Assembly: GCA_030063045.1 (NCBI GenBank)
Contig: JAQSEB010000031.1
Coordinates: 2,170,001 to 2,234,000, forward strand
Length of the DNA: 64,000 nt
Direction: 5' to 3'
Origin: Pratylenchus scribneri
Lineage: Eukaryota; Nematoda; Chromadorea; Rhabditida; Pratylenchidae
Shown here piece by piece: positions 1 to 13,348 of the stretch. Within the stretch, counting starts at the first letter, position 1. Each line of letters starts with the position of its first letter. The notes beneath the pieces are model-generated. The model was not told where the DNA came from, did not search any database, and saw nothing but the letters and a program-made list of their open reading frames with translations. Both the position numbers and the translations under genes were made by a program.

Positions 1-239
1 AACAAGGGGAGAGAGATTTTTCGAAGAATGATTATCATATACGCATTCGCCTTCCTCTTTGTTGCGATCTTTATCGGGTAAGTCCAAAATTAATGGAATA
101 AAATGTATAATCCACATATTTTAGGTTGATAGGACAAAATGGTGGCGGTGGAACGAGAATAACCAGACGAGACCTTCATGACAAAGACAGAAGGCGGATA
201 GAGGAAATGATGAAAAAGATGCCATAGAAAAAAGAAATG
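1..239 (+). CDS. 3' end of a small single-pass membrane protein gene (partial)
   Basis: An open frame entering from the left edge reads through a hydrophobic stretch (IIIYAFAFLFVAIFIG, from about base 31), reaches a GT donor near base 77, and resumes after a TTTTAG acceptor near base 124. The last exon gives a Gly-rich turn (GQNGGGG) and a very basic/acidic tail ending in MMKKMP, with a TAG stop near 226–239. The shape is a membrane segment followed by a short, highly charged cytosolic tail. I do not recognise the family. It ends about 100 bp from the convergent arginyl-tRNA synthetase gene. The 5' part lies outside the window, so length and start are unknown. Confidence 0.5.
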
Positions 240-336
240 TACAAATTTCTACAAATTGAATTAAATTAATTTATTCAAATAAAACAAATGGTGATAAAAT
301 TAATAACAAAAACATTCATTCATATTCATTTAAAAT

Positions 337-3293
<2,957 letters not shown>

Positions 3294-3451
3294 TTTCTAT
3301 TTCTAATAGTAATTGTTTTAAATGTTTAAAATTAAATAAAAACGAAAATAAAGGTATTGAGATGAATAAATAACAAATAATTAAACATAAAACATTTGAA
3401 ACAAATTTATTCAAATGAAACAAATTTAAAATTGAAAACAAAAATTTTAAT

Positions 3452-4042
3452 TTAAGATGCTCTCTTCATCAACAAATAAATATTCTTGTCCACTTCGAAT
3501 CCACTCAAATTATTCGCTTCTCCTTGAATTCGCATCAAAAGGCCACCAAATGAGGCATATGCCGCCAATCGACTTGTTTCTGTTGAGCTATCATCTCCCT
3601 CAATCCGGTAGATTTTGCCATACATCACCTAATTTTTTGCAAAATTAATTTATAAAAAAACAAACGTACATATTCGAACATGCGGACACGTGAGCTCGAT
3701 TCCAACTTAAATTAAATATAAAAGGATTAAATTATTCATTTTACTCACCGATTTATCATAATCCCCTTCTTCAACAAGTCCATCGTCGCGAATGGAAGAG
3801 CAAAGCATTAATCTGAATGAATTTTTGTCAAAAAATGTTTGGTATGAACGATGATGATAATATTACCGAAATTTGTCATTTATGGCAAGTTGATAAAGTT
3901 GAGTATTAATGTCCAAAATGAGATCCATTTTGAATGATTCGCTGTCGCAGAAAAATCGGTTAACTCTGTCGAACTTCTTTCCATCGGGATCAACATTTTT
4001 GACGGTGAATAAATCCTCAAAATAAATATTATTTGTAGCCAT
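3452..4042 (-). CDS. rpb-8: DNA-directed RNA polymerases I/II/III subunit RPB8 (RPABC3)
   Basis: Shared small subunit of all three nuclear RNA polymerases. Four exons read cleanly: 3867–4042, 3749–3812, 3670–3706 (approximate 3' junction) and 3452–3628, all with GT/AG ends. The protein opens with [20 protein letters not shown], continues with [23 protein letters not shown] and a variable acidic loop, and ends with [32 protein letters not shown] and [16 protein letters not shown]. This follows the animal RPB8 pattern along its whole length, about 145–150 residues as expected. It is the upstream member of a probable two-gene cluster with rars-1 (158-bp gap, same strand). Confidence 0.95.
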
Positions 4043-4917
4043 TTAATCTAAAAATATAGAACAATATAGAAATACAACAATTTAAAGATTAATGGACTTT
4101 GATTGATTCCTAGGAATTTTAGATAGGCTTTTGCATTTGCACTTTGCTTCTTAATTTTCTTTTTTTTTTCTCCGTTATTTTTTTAAATGACAAAATATCC
4201 TTAAAAAATATATAAAATGCCAATTTATTTACATTTAATTTCAACCAATAACCCTTTTTGCTCTCTCATTTCTTTTCATCATTATTTTGGCAATTTTTGG
4301 ACTAGTAAATAAAAAAATAATGAATTTGTTTGATTATACATCATTAAATTGACAATTTCTGACATTCGAATGCAATTTTAGAAATTCTGATATAAAAATT
4401 AATCTCATATGTGGCTTTTCAGTGTCTTTATTATGATCTTTATGACAATGATTCAGAAGAGCACTAAAATTCTTGGAGACAAAGGTCAAATATTGGGATG
4501 AGCAAAGGAAAAATGTTCAGTGGATAATCTACCTTATCAAAAGCACAAAAACACATATGTTTACTGTACCGCTTCCCAACTGGGATTGAGACGGGCAGCG
4601 GTCGATTGATGATCTGCCTAGAGGGCACAAAAGAAGCACTCTTTTATCTGTTCTGTTACTGTACCCATTCCATTGGGGGGCGGGCACAGCTGTCGGTGGA
4701 TGATCAACTTTGAGGGCACAAAAGCATTGTTCTCTTTTCCCAATTATGTGATATGGCAGAATCATTAACTGTTACGCTATTTCTGATTATTTTGATAATG
4801 TATTTTATTTATTTTATTATAAAGAAATGATATTTTATAAATAAGGTGAGAATGACAAGTATAATATATTTTGTAGGCAAGATATGCCAATTTATTATTG
4901 ATGAATGAATTGTTTTC
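4043..4917. other. Intergenic region with a diverged tandem duplication
   Basis: AT-rich spacer between RPB8 and the globin gene. Inside it, 4558–4650 and 4654–4740 are two diverged copies of a ~90-bp unit; both begin with a TTACTGTACC block and contain GATGATC followed by GAGGGCACAAAAG. The open frame across them shows no family resemblance. No gene seen. Confidence 0.5.
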
Positions 4918-5783
4918 CTATGAATTAAATCCCTCTAATATATATCGCAGGCAAAATTGGAAGAATTTTCGGAATAGCATTTCCGCCTTTTCATTGAACC
5001 TATCCTGAAGGATTTCGCTGATCATAAACCTTTTAAAAGAGGAAAATTGGTTGAATTGGCTAAAATAAAACAAACAGAAAAGGTGCTTCCAACAATTGAA
5101 AATCGTCAAATTTCATGCCATTAGCCTTAAAAATGGTCCAGCTTAAAATTGCCTTTCCCTAAACCAACCTTGGACCTGTGCATTTTTCCTACGGAAGAAA
5201 GCCTTTGGCATGCGCTTGAAGCATCGGCTGGTGTTTGTTCAACAGCAGTTATGACATCATCAAACAGCTGAAAATAATAAAAGGGAAAGGGGGAATTGTT
5301 TGATGGCTGCTTTGAAGTTTTCGGACCTCACTTTTAGGTAATTTGAAGCCATCCCCTCAAAGGCTGGTTCCGAGCACTCCGGCGAGTCAATATTCAGCGA
5401 GGCCAATTTTGGGTAACGTGCTTTTGCCTCCGGGCTTGTTTTCAAGTACCTGGAAAAATACGAAAATAATACAAAGAATTTAATGGGATTATAAATAAGA
5501 TTAACACTAAATTGACTCTAATTTCCCCTTTAATATTCCAATTTATTTGCTTGAATGAATGAATTCACTTGTACATCAACGTTTTGGCACAAATTTGATC
5601 ATTTCTTCGCACTGTTTTCCAATAATTTTTGAGCGTAAATAATTCTTTGAAGTTTGTGAATGGCAATCGGCTGTCCACCTTTTGGAGTGGGCCGCCGCCG
5701 CCATCATCCATTTGTGGGGCAGTCGCCGCAGCAACAGCAATCGACGCATTATTGGCACCATTTTTACTGGCCCCGGTGCCCAT
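4918..5783 (-). CDS. Globin with predicted N-myristoylation (downstream first exon form)
   Basis: Heme-binding globin-fold protein. Exons: 5569–5783, 5332–5449, 5169–5267, 5076–5125 and 4918–5029, which sum to 594 nt (197 residues). The N-terminus MGTGASKNG is a good myristoylation signal, followed by an Ala/Gly-rich linker and the A/B-helix region FTLKNYWKTVRRN. Next come YLKTSPEAKARYPKL, then the F-helix region with the probable proximal His in KMHRSK, ANGMKFDDFQLLEAPF, and the H-helix (FMISEILQDRF, FFQFCLRYILEGF). These match nematode GLB-type globins. Myristoylated globins point to membrane association and possibly redox signalling rather than oxygen transport (family knowledge, not shown here). 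An alternative pair of first exons lies upstream (6441–6696). Confidence 0.85.
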
Positions 5784-6440
5784 TTTAATGGAAACAGACT
5801 TGGATGGAAAGAAAAATATTTTGAAGAATTCAAAAAATATTGGGGGGAGGGGTGGGGGATATATCCGGATGGAATAAAATAATAGTGAAAAATGGGTTGG
5901 CACAAAAAGTGGGAATGGAAAAGGGGAGGAAGAAGTGGGGCCAAAATGGCCAAATTCCCCTCATTTTCATATGAATAATGTACAAAATAAAGTAAGAGAA
6001 TGTTTGATGGCAACATTTTGGGATGAAATTAAATAAAAATGCCGAAAATTGGAATATAATTTGGGTGCGCGAGAAGGCCATTCCAATTTTGGCATTGAAA
6101 TGGATAGAAATGGCCATTGTTGGAATAAAAGAGAGAATTGAATTTATTAGGAAAAAGTCAGAGTAAATTTGGACAAACGGAAATGGCGAAAAGGGGGGGG
6201 GGGGAACATAGCTGAAGGAAAATGGCATCGACCGCGCAGGCGCGCATTTCATTCATTCATTCATTCATCCAATACAAAGTTGTCACGGCCAATTTGCCTT
6301 TTTCTCGGCCACCCCCTCCCGTTTGAGCCAATTTGTCGCGCACCCCGCCTAATTGGCCACTTGGCTGGTAGGTGGATCGATTCCCTTTCCTTCCCCTCTG
6401 CCCACCCCTTTTGGCCCCATTCCCCCTCTCTGTGGCCAAC

Positions 6441-6696
6441 CTGTGCATCAAAAGGCCGGCACATTCCTTCCATCGTCGATTCACCGTTTTCCAATAATTC
6501 TTCAGTGTGTAAAAATCCCTAAAAGGCCAAGGGGAATTTGTGGATATTCCCGTTGAATGAATAATTCGAACCTATAGCAATCCATTCCCAATCGACTGTC
6601 CAATTGTTTGACCGGTTGTGTTCCGCCCAAATCGTCCACAATTGGCGGCGATGCCTCATTTTCCCTCTTTTTTGTGGATTTTTTGAAGACTGGCAT
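6441..6696 (-). CDS. Alternative first exons of the globin gene (duplicated A/B-helix exon)
   Basis: Two exons on the same strand upstream of the globin: 6572–6696 (Met start MPVFKKSTKKREN, ending QLDSRLGMDCYR) and 6441–6518 (DFYTLKNYWKTVNRRW, ending LLMHR). They duplicate the 5' coding part of the downstream globin exon (VDSRLPF...FTLKNYWKTVRRN...LMYK). The last exon ends in the same phase (…CAC AG|gt) as the downstream first exon (…TAC AA|gt), so either can splice in frame to the exon ending at 5449. I found no further globin exons between 5784 and 6440. The simplest reading is alternative promoters giving either a myristoylated (MGTGAS) or a basic non-myristoylated (MPVFKKSTKK) N-terminus. 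A decayed partial duplicate is the alternative. Confidence 0.6.
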
Positions 6697-7397
6697 TATT
6701 TTGAGGAGAAATTGGTGGGCAAAAGAATGGATGTGGCCTAAAGGCTGGTGGATGGATGGATGGCATGCAAAAGAGGAGGACGAAAGGGGAGGAAATGGGG
6801 AAAAGGGGGGAAGGGAAGGGTGGGGCCGAGAATGGATGGGACGAAAGGAGGGGAAAAGGACGGGCGACTCTGCAAATAATTGGAGTCACTTTGTTTGTTT
6901 GCCACCGTCGTTTTGTGCGCTCCTCTCTTTGCTGTGTCGCACTTGGCCAATGGCTGGCGGGAATGAACCACACGGGAAATGGGGGAAGGGGATGGGGGGC
7001 TGGCGAGGATGGCAACGGCAAAGAAGGGAAAAATGGAAAGGGGGCAATGGGCCAAGAGGACACATTGGATGGATTGAAATGGGCAAAGGCGGAAATGCAC
7101 AAAGTCCCCCTCTTTTGGCCATTGTGCTTGGTTGTCATCGATTTGGCCAATGCGGCATTGCTGCCAGCCGCCTTCAAATAGAATTATGGAAAAATGAAGA
7201 AAAGGGGGGAGAAATGGAATTGAGTCGAAAATTGGAGGGAAATGAGGGGATGGGCATTGGGTGTGAATTTGGCCAAATGGAAGGGAATGGGGGGAAATGG
7301 ATTTAATGGTAGTAAAATTGAAATGGTGTCGCACAAATATTGCCTGTGGGGGACTATTTGTGCTCAAAAGTACCGGAAAATGGATGGAAAAAGGGCG
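6697..7397. other. Purine-biased low-complexity spacer
   Basis: The plus strand is dominated by GGGAAAATGG/GGAAGGG-like purine-rich sequence, which makes long open frames on both strands. None has recognisable domains or consistent splice signals. I see no gene. The MULE insertion begins directly after this stretch. Confidence 0.5.
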
Positions 7398-7405
7398 GAG
7401 GGGAC

Positions 7406-10400
7406 GGTGACTTTTCAATCTGCCTATCTTTCGTTTTGCCTATCCTCCTATTTTATTTCGTTTTGCCTATTTTTCGTTTTGCCTATTTTCGATTCGCCTA
7501 TTTTCGTTTCGCCTATCCCCCTATTTTATTTCGTTTTGCCTATCCTGCTATTTTCCGTTTTTTTGCCTATTTTCAAAAAGCCTATCCCCCTATTTTATTT
7601 CATTTTGCCTATTTGGCTTATTTTCATTTGTTTCGACATTCCGGGCCAAATTTTGCTGGCATTTCCCTGTCATATAGGTTTTTGAACATGCTGAATTTGA
7701 TTTTATGATATTTCAATCCAATTGACGACACTTTGGTGGAAAATGGCACATTAATGCCGAAAATATCAACATTCAATTCCAAGGAAGGAAAAAGCATTCC
7801 AGCCTATTTAATTACTCTAATAATAAAATTTTTTGGCAAAATTTATTCCAAAATAAAAGAAAATGTGTAATCTGGAAAAAAATGCAGGAAATATGATGTG
7901 GAATAATCAAAAAATGGAGGAAATAATTGTTGGATAGATCATCAAAAAATGTAGAAAAAACCGGTGGAATTTATCAAATGGAATAATTATTGAATAGATC
8001 AAAATTGAAGAAAATAACCGATGGAATGCAAATAATTAATAAATTGGTTGGGATTGAGATGAAGTGGAAGGCATAGTATTCAAATCGATAGTAGGAGTGG
8101 GGGAGCGGAGAATTGGGCGTTTGATATCACGAATAAAATCGTCTGTGGGATCATCATTTTCATTATATTCTTCATATTCTTCTTCATTTTCATCAATTGC
8201 TTCATCGCTTTCATCATCTTCATTCGTTGATTCTTCATCGCCAATTTTCTCCACATCAATTCGAAGTCCGGCGAAATAATAGCCAAGGTGATGTGCCAAC
8301 CGATCCAATGTCCCAATGATGGCCTGCTGATTTCCATATCCGGCTTTTTGGAGTTCTTCCTGTACATCTTCCATTCTGATGGCATACTTTCGTTGATGGC
8401 TTTCATCTTTTTTTTGGGCCTCCTTGAGTGTTTTCTGCACCGCTGCCTCACGATTGACGTATCTGGGCTTGCGGTTTGCGTTTGTTGCTGGCATCAATTT
8501 TGTTGATCGATTGTTGTCCAATTGTTTGTCGAAATTGTCCCAAAATGCCATCAAATAGTCCGACATGGATGGATGACAGCCCAGATTTTTCTGAATTTTT
8601 TGTATCATAAATAAATTTAATTCTATTAAACTAACCGAAAAGTGGCAATGAGACGACTCCATTGCATTATTGGTCCTTGGCGATGCTTCGATGGCCTCTT
8701 TGTGAATGTTCCAAAATGCCGGCGGATGAATTGGATGCCCTCGAGTAACGGCCCCAACAACAATGCGTCGCGGTGGTGGAGGATTGAGGCTCAATGCCGT
8801 GGAATTCATTGGCTGATCGATTTGATTGTTGCGATTATTCACTAAATTTAATTTAATTTTTTTGAATAATATTAAAAATTTTACATGGAAAAATTGGAGA
8901 CAATTCATTCGGTGCCGGCCCCATGTATGTGCGCTCGAAATAGGCCAAGAATTTGTCCATTTGTCCCTCTTTTGGTGCCATATCGCGGATGATTCCGAAG
9001 GCCCGGTGCACATGTTGGATGGGAATCAAAGCCAGACTTTGAAGTCGCCTTAATAAATATTTTTAGAATTAAAATACAATTAAAAAAATAAACCTGAAAG
9101 TCATTCCGGCTTCGTTGTTCTGCAGCTTGTCCAATTGCAGCTTTCGCCATTGGCGGTAAAGCGCCTGGCTAAAGTGAAAGAAGCATCCACTGCATCGCAG
9201 TTCATCAGGGAATACTTTTTGCGCCGCCGTCAAAATTGCCTTTTCAAAATCGGAAATAACTAAAAAAAATTAATTAAAATTAATCGTTTTTTAATAAATT
9301 AACTCTTTGTCGGTTGCATTGGCTGTATTTCCTCATAAATTGCCGCGAAGGCTTCTTGGTAGAATTGTATTTGCTTTCCGGGTAGAAGCGCGTGTGCTGC
9401 GATGATCACTTTGTGCCCCACCATTGCTCCGATGATGAAAGCCTGTTTGAAGTTGCGCGGACAAGTTTTGAATGTGCCGTCGACGGCCCAACAGTCATTT
9501 TGCTTGAGCACTTCCAACATCTGAATTTTGAAAAAAAAATTTACAAATAACTAAATTTTTAAACCTTTGGATGGGCAAAAACAAGGACGACCCGCTGATC
9601 GTGTACTCGATGGAGGCGCGAATCGTAGAGCAGAATGTTTTGGCCATTTCTTTCGATCAGGGTCGGAGGCAAGTCCATCTCCATGATTTTGGCCGTGTTC
9701 GCATTTCCAAACATTTTTTCCTTTTCGCTGAAAAAATCAAAATTAATTTTCATAAATTATTCAATTTTTAAATTTAATCTACCGATGCACCACGATGCGT
9801 AGTGCGTTGTTTGATCCCATCGCCATGAATGTGCCATCGTGGACTGTGCCCCTCACTTTGGCAATCAATTGGCCAGGATTCGCCCTGGGCTCTGCTTGAA
9901 TTAGCTCCTTCAATTCGCACCGCTTTCTTTTTGCATTTTGTTCGCCCGGCACTGGATCATGAAAGTGTTCGAATTTGTTCCGTTTGCCCTTCATTTTGCC
10001 ATTTTTCTCGGTGACAATTGCTGTTGCTCGACATTTTCGGTCCAGTCCGCACCTCCAGGAATTGCTATTTTTTGAATTTCGCTGATATTTGTATCCTGAA
10101 TTTTTAAGTGGACTTTATATTTAAAAATTTACTTTCAAACCTTCATGCCATGCCAATTCGCTCAAATTCGATCAATCCATCATCTTCAATATTCTCTTCA
10201 ATTTCCTCTGCCAAATCTTCGTCCACATTCACTGCGTCAATCATTTCTTCTTCCTGCTGTTGTTGCATTTTTCGACGCCTGTTTTTGCATTTTAATAATA
10301 TTGCCCGATTTTCCATCGTTTTGTTTATTAAATCTCTGCAAATTACAAAATTATAATCATTATGCGTTAATTAATTGAATATAATATTTGGAATAAAAAT

Positions 10401-10655
10401 TTTTGAAAATCCGATGCCAGAATCGGATCCGGCATGGTCGAAAACCCCAGGGTAGACTATTTGGCACTAAATTAGCTTAGTACAATGTTGGAATTAATAA
10501 AAAAACCAAATAGGCAAAAATTATAGGCAAAAAGACGGAAAATAGCAGGATAGGCAAAACGAAATAAAAAAGGGGGATAGGCGAAACGAAAATAGGCGAA
10601 TCGAAAATAGGCAAAACGAAAGCAAATAGTAGGATAGGCAGATTGACATAGTACC
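7406..10655. mobile_element. Mutator-like (MULE) DNA transposon, complete with TIRs and 8-bp target duplication
   Basis: The ends are long terminal inverted repeats: left about 7406–7610, right about 10510–10655 in reverse. Both read inward as GGT(G)AC…TCAATCTGCCTATC and continue through shared GCCTATTTTCGATTCGCC, TTTCGTTTCGCCTATCCCC and CCTATCCTGCTATTTTCCG blocks. The TIRs carry internal GCCTAT subrepeats. The direct repeat GAGGGGAC flanks the element at 7398–7405 and 10656–10663, fitting the 8–11-bp target duplications of MULEs. The single internal gene (minus strand) encodes a FLYWCH plus MULE-type transposase. The element is 3,250 bp and looks recent by its ends, but its transposase has a frame break. 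Confidence 0.88.
8036..10316 (-). pseudogene. MULE transposase with FLYWCH zinc finger, apparently frameshifted near its 5' end
   Basis: Minus-strand exons show, in order: a Gln/Glu-rich leader from Met 10316; a FLYWCH finger (GYKYQRNSKN, WRCGLDRKCRATAIV, then FEHFHDP) near 9960–10130; a linker; and the MULE transposase core with WAVDGTFKTCP (first Asp) at about 9480, HALLPGK, then ISDFEKA (second Asp) near 9255, and GCFFHFSQALYRQW near 9150–9200. A C-terminal acidic Ser/Glu-rich tail ends at 8036. The leader frame runs into TGA at 10143–10145. The FLYWCH frame is offset by one base and has its own stop just upstream without a Met. Either the copy is inactivated, there is a sequence error, or the first exon is mis-modelled. 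Confidence 0.75.
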
Positions 10656-10932
10656 GAGGGGACAATGAAAATTGGTGGGAAATGTGACGATAAATAGGCG
10701 GAAAGAGGGACGGGAGATTGGCTTTTTCCCGAATTAATTGCTTTGGGGGAATGAAAATTAGGCCAGCTGATGAGGGGGAGGGGGGGGGGGGGGAATCGAC
10801 AAAAAATGGATGGAATGAATTTGGATTGGATTGCCACGAAAAATGTTGGGGAAATGTGTTCAAATAATTGGAAATTTGGAATTGAGCACCAACTTTTTTG
10901 ATTGCCTTCCCCGAAATATTCCCAAATGAAAA

Positions 10933-11649
10933 ATGCCATCAAAATTGGTTTTGGGTTTGTTCATTTTCATTTTAATTTGGCCCAAGGAAGTTTTGGACCA
11001 AATAATTCCAGCCGGAATTTGTCCAATCGGCTTTCAATTAGGCGCAGGTCAATTTTGAATGAATTTAATTGATATTCGGCATTCTCATTTAAGCTTGCCC
11101 TTCGGGTCAATGTGCCGCATCAATTCCTCGTTATGAATGTTTGAATGGAGTTTGTTGTCAGTTATTTTTATTTGTTAAATTACCATTTTAATCCATCCTT
11201 TTTAGGCCGCGATCTTAGGCCTTTGCCCCAACGTCTTCAGGTGATTTTTAATCTGAATTTTCTGCATTAGCCCACATCCCAACTATCATTTATAAAACAA
11301 AATATTTATTCCCATATATTCTCCAAAATGTCTGATCAAATTTGGCCATATAAAAAGGCCAGATTGTGGCCTATTTCACCAATTTTTTAGTCACAAATTT
11401 TTGAAAATTGGGTAGTTTAGAAAATTCAATCAAATTTCAGCCACCAAGTTTATCCAACATCAACCGGCAGTTGCATTGATTCGGCCGCAAATTGTGCCCT
11501 CTATGTGCGATATTGTAGGATTGGAAGCTATCGAAGGTTGTCATTCAGCCATATTCACTTTGATGACCGAATAAATTAATTTCCTTCCCAAATGAAGATG
11601 TATGCGACGACATTGTGGTGCCACCTGTGGATTTTGCGGTGTTGGATGA
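10933..11649 (+). CDS. Secreted ShK-domain protein 1
   Basis: Start at 10933 gives a signal peptide (MPSKLVLGLFIFILIW) followed by a Cys-containing spacer (ICPIGFQLGA, CPSGQCAASIP, YECLNGVCC). The last two exons (about 11441–11536 and 11598–11649) encode a ShK six-cysteine domain: CIDSAANCALYVRYC, then CMRRHCGATCGFC and a GVG end. Exons 1 (10933–11047) and 2 (from 11094) join well. The exon at about 11205–11240 is uncertain, because keeping the frame needs a donor different from the obvious one after VCC. ShK domains occur in many nematode secreted proteins, as ion-channel modulators or as add-ons to enzymes. This one has no enzyme domain. First of three tandem ShK genes. Confidence 0.65.
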
Positions 11650-11866
11650 ATGCAAAATTGGAAGGGAATGATGAAAAGCAAAAAGGAAACAATGGATTAA
11701 TTCGATTTTGGGGGAGACAAAGCATCAGCCAATCTATTTCAGCCATCCAAATTCGCTCAAAATAAACAAAAGCTGAACATTTTATTTTTATTTCATTTTT
11801 TAAATCCATTCAATTTGCAAATGACTCGGCTAAATTAATCCACAAATCCACCCCCAACTCACTCAA

Positions 11867-13160
11867 ATGCTCCTTTTCCCTTTTATTCAACTTTTTTCCC
11901 TCATTTTCTTCTTCATTTTCAATCAAACATTTGCCCAAAATGCGATTTGCCCTCTGGGATTCGTCTGGGGTGGTCGTAAGTCAAAATGATTGGATTGGAT
12001 TCATTCATTCCCCTTTTATTCCTTTTGTAGTTTGCGGCTTTGGCACTTTTTGCCCTCCTTCCCTTCCACCTTTCCATGTAAGTTTACGGTACTTGTGGAT
12101 GTGGAGTATGTAATCGCTTTTTAGAAACACAAATCTAACTGATGAAAAACAATTCTTTCCGGAAAACACAAATTAATTTGATGAAACAATTCTTTCCGGA
12201 AAACACAAATTAATCGAATGAAACACAAATCTTTCCGGAAAACACAAATTAATCGAATGAAATACAAATCTTTCCGGAAAACACAAATTAATCGAATGAA
12301 ATACAAATCTTTCCGGAAAACACAAATTAATCGAATGAAATGCAAATCTTTCCGGAAAACACAAATTAATCGAATGAAATGCAAATCTTTCCGGAAAACA
12401 CAAATTCAACAATAAAACACAAAATCATTCCGGAAAACACAAATTCAACAATAAAACACAAAATCATTCCGGAAAACACAAATTCAACAATAAAACACAA
12501 AATCATTCCGGAAAACATTATTAACTCCACAAATACCAGTTTTCCCTCATTCCGAATCATTCTATTTGATCTCCAGTGTCTCCGTGGCTCCTGTTGCCGT
12601 GACCAACGCCCTTTGTTCGCCCGGTTGGGGCCAATTGTTTATCCGCAGGATTTATTGGGCCTTGGATTGGGCGGAATTGGCACTGGCATTGGAGGAATTG
12701 GAGGCGGCCTTGGATGTTTTGATTCTGCTTTGAATTGTTACCTTTACATTTCGTATTGTTTCATTCCAATTTATAGGGTAATAAACAATAAATTCGTTGG
12801 AATGAATGATTTGGTTTTGTTTTATTAAAGGTTTGTATGCTTTCCCATTGTCCAAGAACATGTGGATATTGTGGATTGGGAACACTTGGAATTGGAGGTA
12901 TATTTATAATTTTTTGATTGACTAATCCAAAATTAATTTCCTTAAAAATATACTTAACTTTTTCATTAACAGGTGGATTCTCTGGTTTGAACGGATTTGG
13001 ATCATCTTTGAGTGGATTTGGCGGACTAAATGGATTTAATGGATTGGGTGGAATTGGCGGATTAAATGGACTTGGCGGATTGGGCGGAATTGGCACTGGG
13101 ATTGGAGGATTCGGTGGTCTAAACGGATTGAATGGAATTGGATTGGGCGGTTTCGGTTGA
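11867..13160 (+). CDS. Secreted ShK-domain protein 2 with glycine-rich tail
   Basis: The signal peptide starts at 11867 (MLLFPFIQLFSLIFFFIF, then NQTFAQ). A Cys-containing exon follows (ICPLGFVWGG/LCGFGTFCPPS). After an intron holding the 12.1–12.5 kb minisatellite, an exon from about 12574 reads CLRGSCCRDQ, a Gly/Ile/Leu spacer, then the first half of a ShK domain (CFDSALNCYLYISYC). The second half lies in the next exon (VCMLSHCPRTCGYCGLG). The final exon, about 12973–13160, is almost entirely GGLNG/GGIGG repeats ending in GLGGFG. The architecture is therefore signal, Cys motif, ShK, Gly-rich tail. Gly-rich tails are typical of cuticle or glandular secreted proteins. Function unknown. Confidence 0.75.
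12137..12520. repeat. Minisatellite, 39-bp unit with TTCCGGAA core (two subtypes)
   Basis: About nine to ten tandem units in an intron of ShK gene 2. Units from about 12160 to 12400 read CACAAATTAATCGAATGAAA followed by ATGCAAATCTTTCCGGAAAA. From about 12400 to 12520 the unit changes to one with CAACAATAAAACACAAAATC before ATTCCGGAAAA. Both subtypes are 39 bp, a multiple of three, which explains the repetitive open frames on both strands. They share the palindromic CCGGAA core with arrays at 38, 43 and 50 kb. Confidence 0.9.
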
Positions 13161-13348
13161 TTGAATGGCCAAATGCCAAATATTTTGTCCTCATTGTTTG
13201 CCTCTCCAAAATGACGTCAAACTCCATTCAAATTTGCCCCTCCCCACAATTCATTTTGGCCTGGCCAAACATCGACCTCATTCCCTTCTCACATTTCCCA
13301 TTCCCAAAATCATCAAATTATTTATTATTTGAGATTTGACCCAAATTT

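Noticed and set aside
6608..7418. Long open frames on both strands (up to 232 residues)
   Set aside because: Low-complexity purine-rich DNA; no domain, no splice pattern, and frames on opposite strands overlap completely.
12121..12560. Repetitive open frames in the ShK gene 2 intron
   Set aside because: The 39-bp unit is a multiple of three, so frames stay open. The flanking ShK exons splice across the array.
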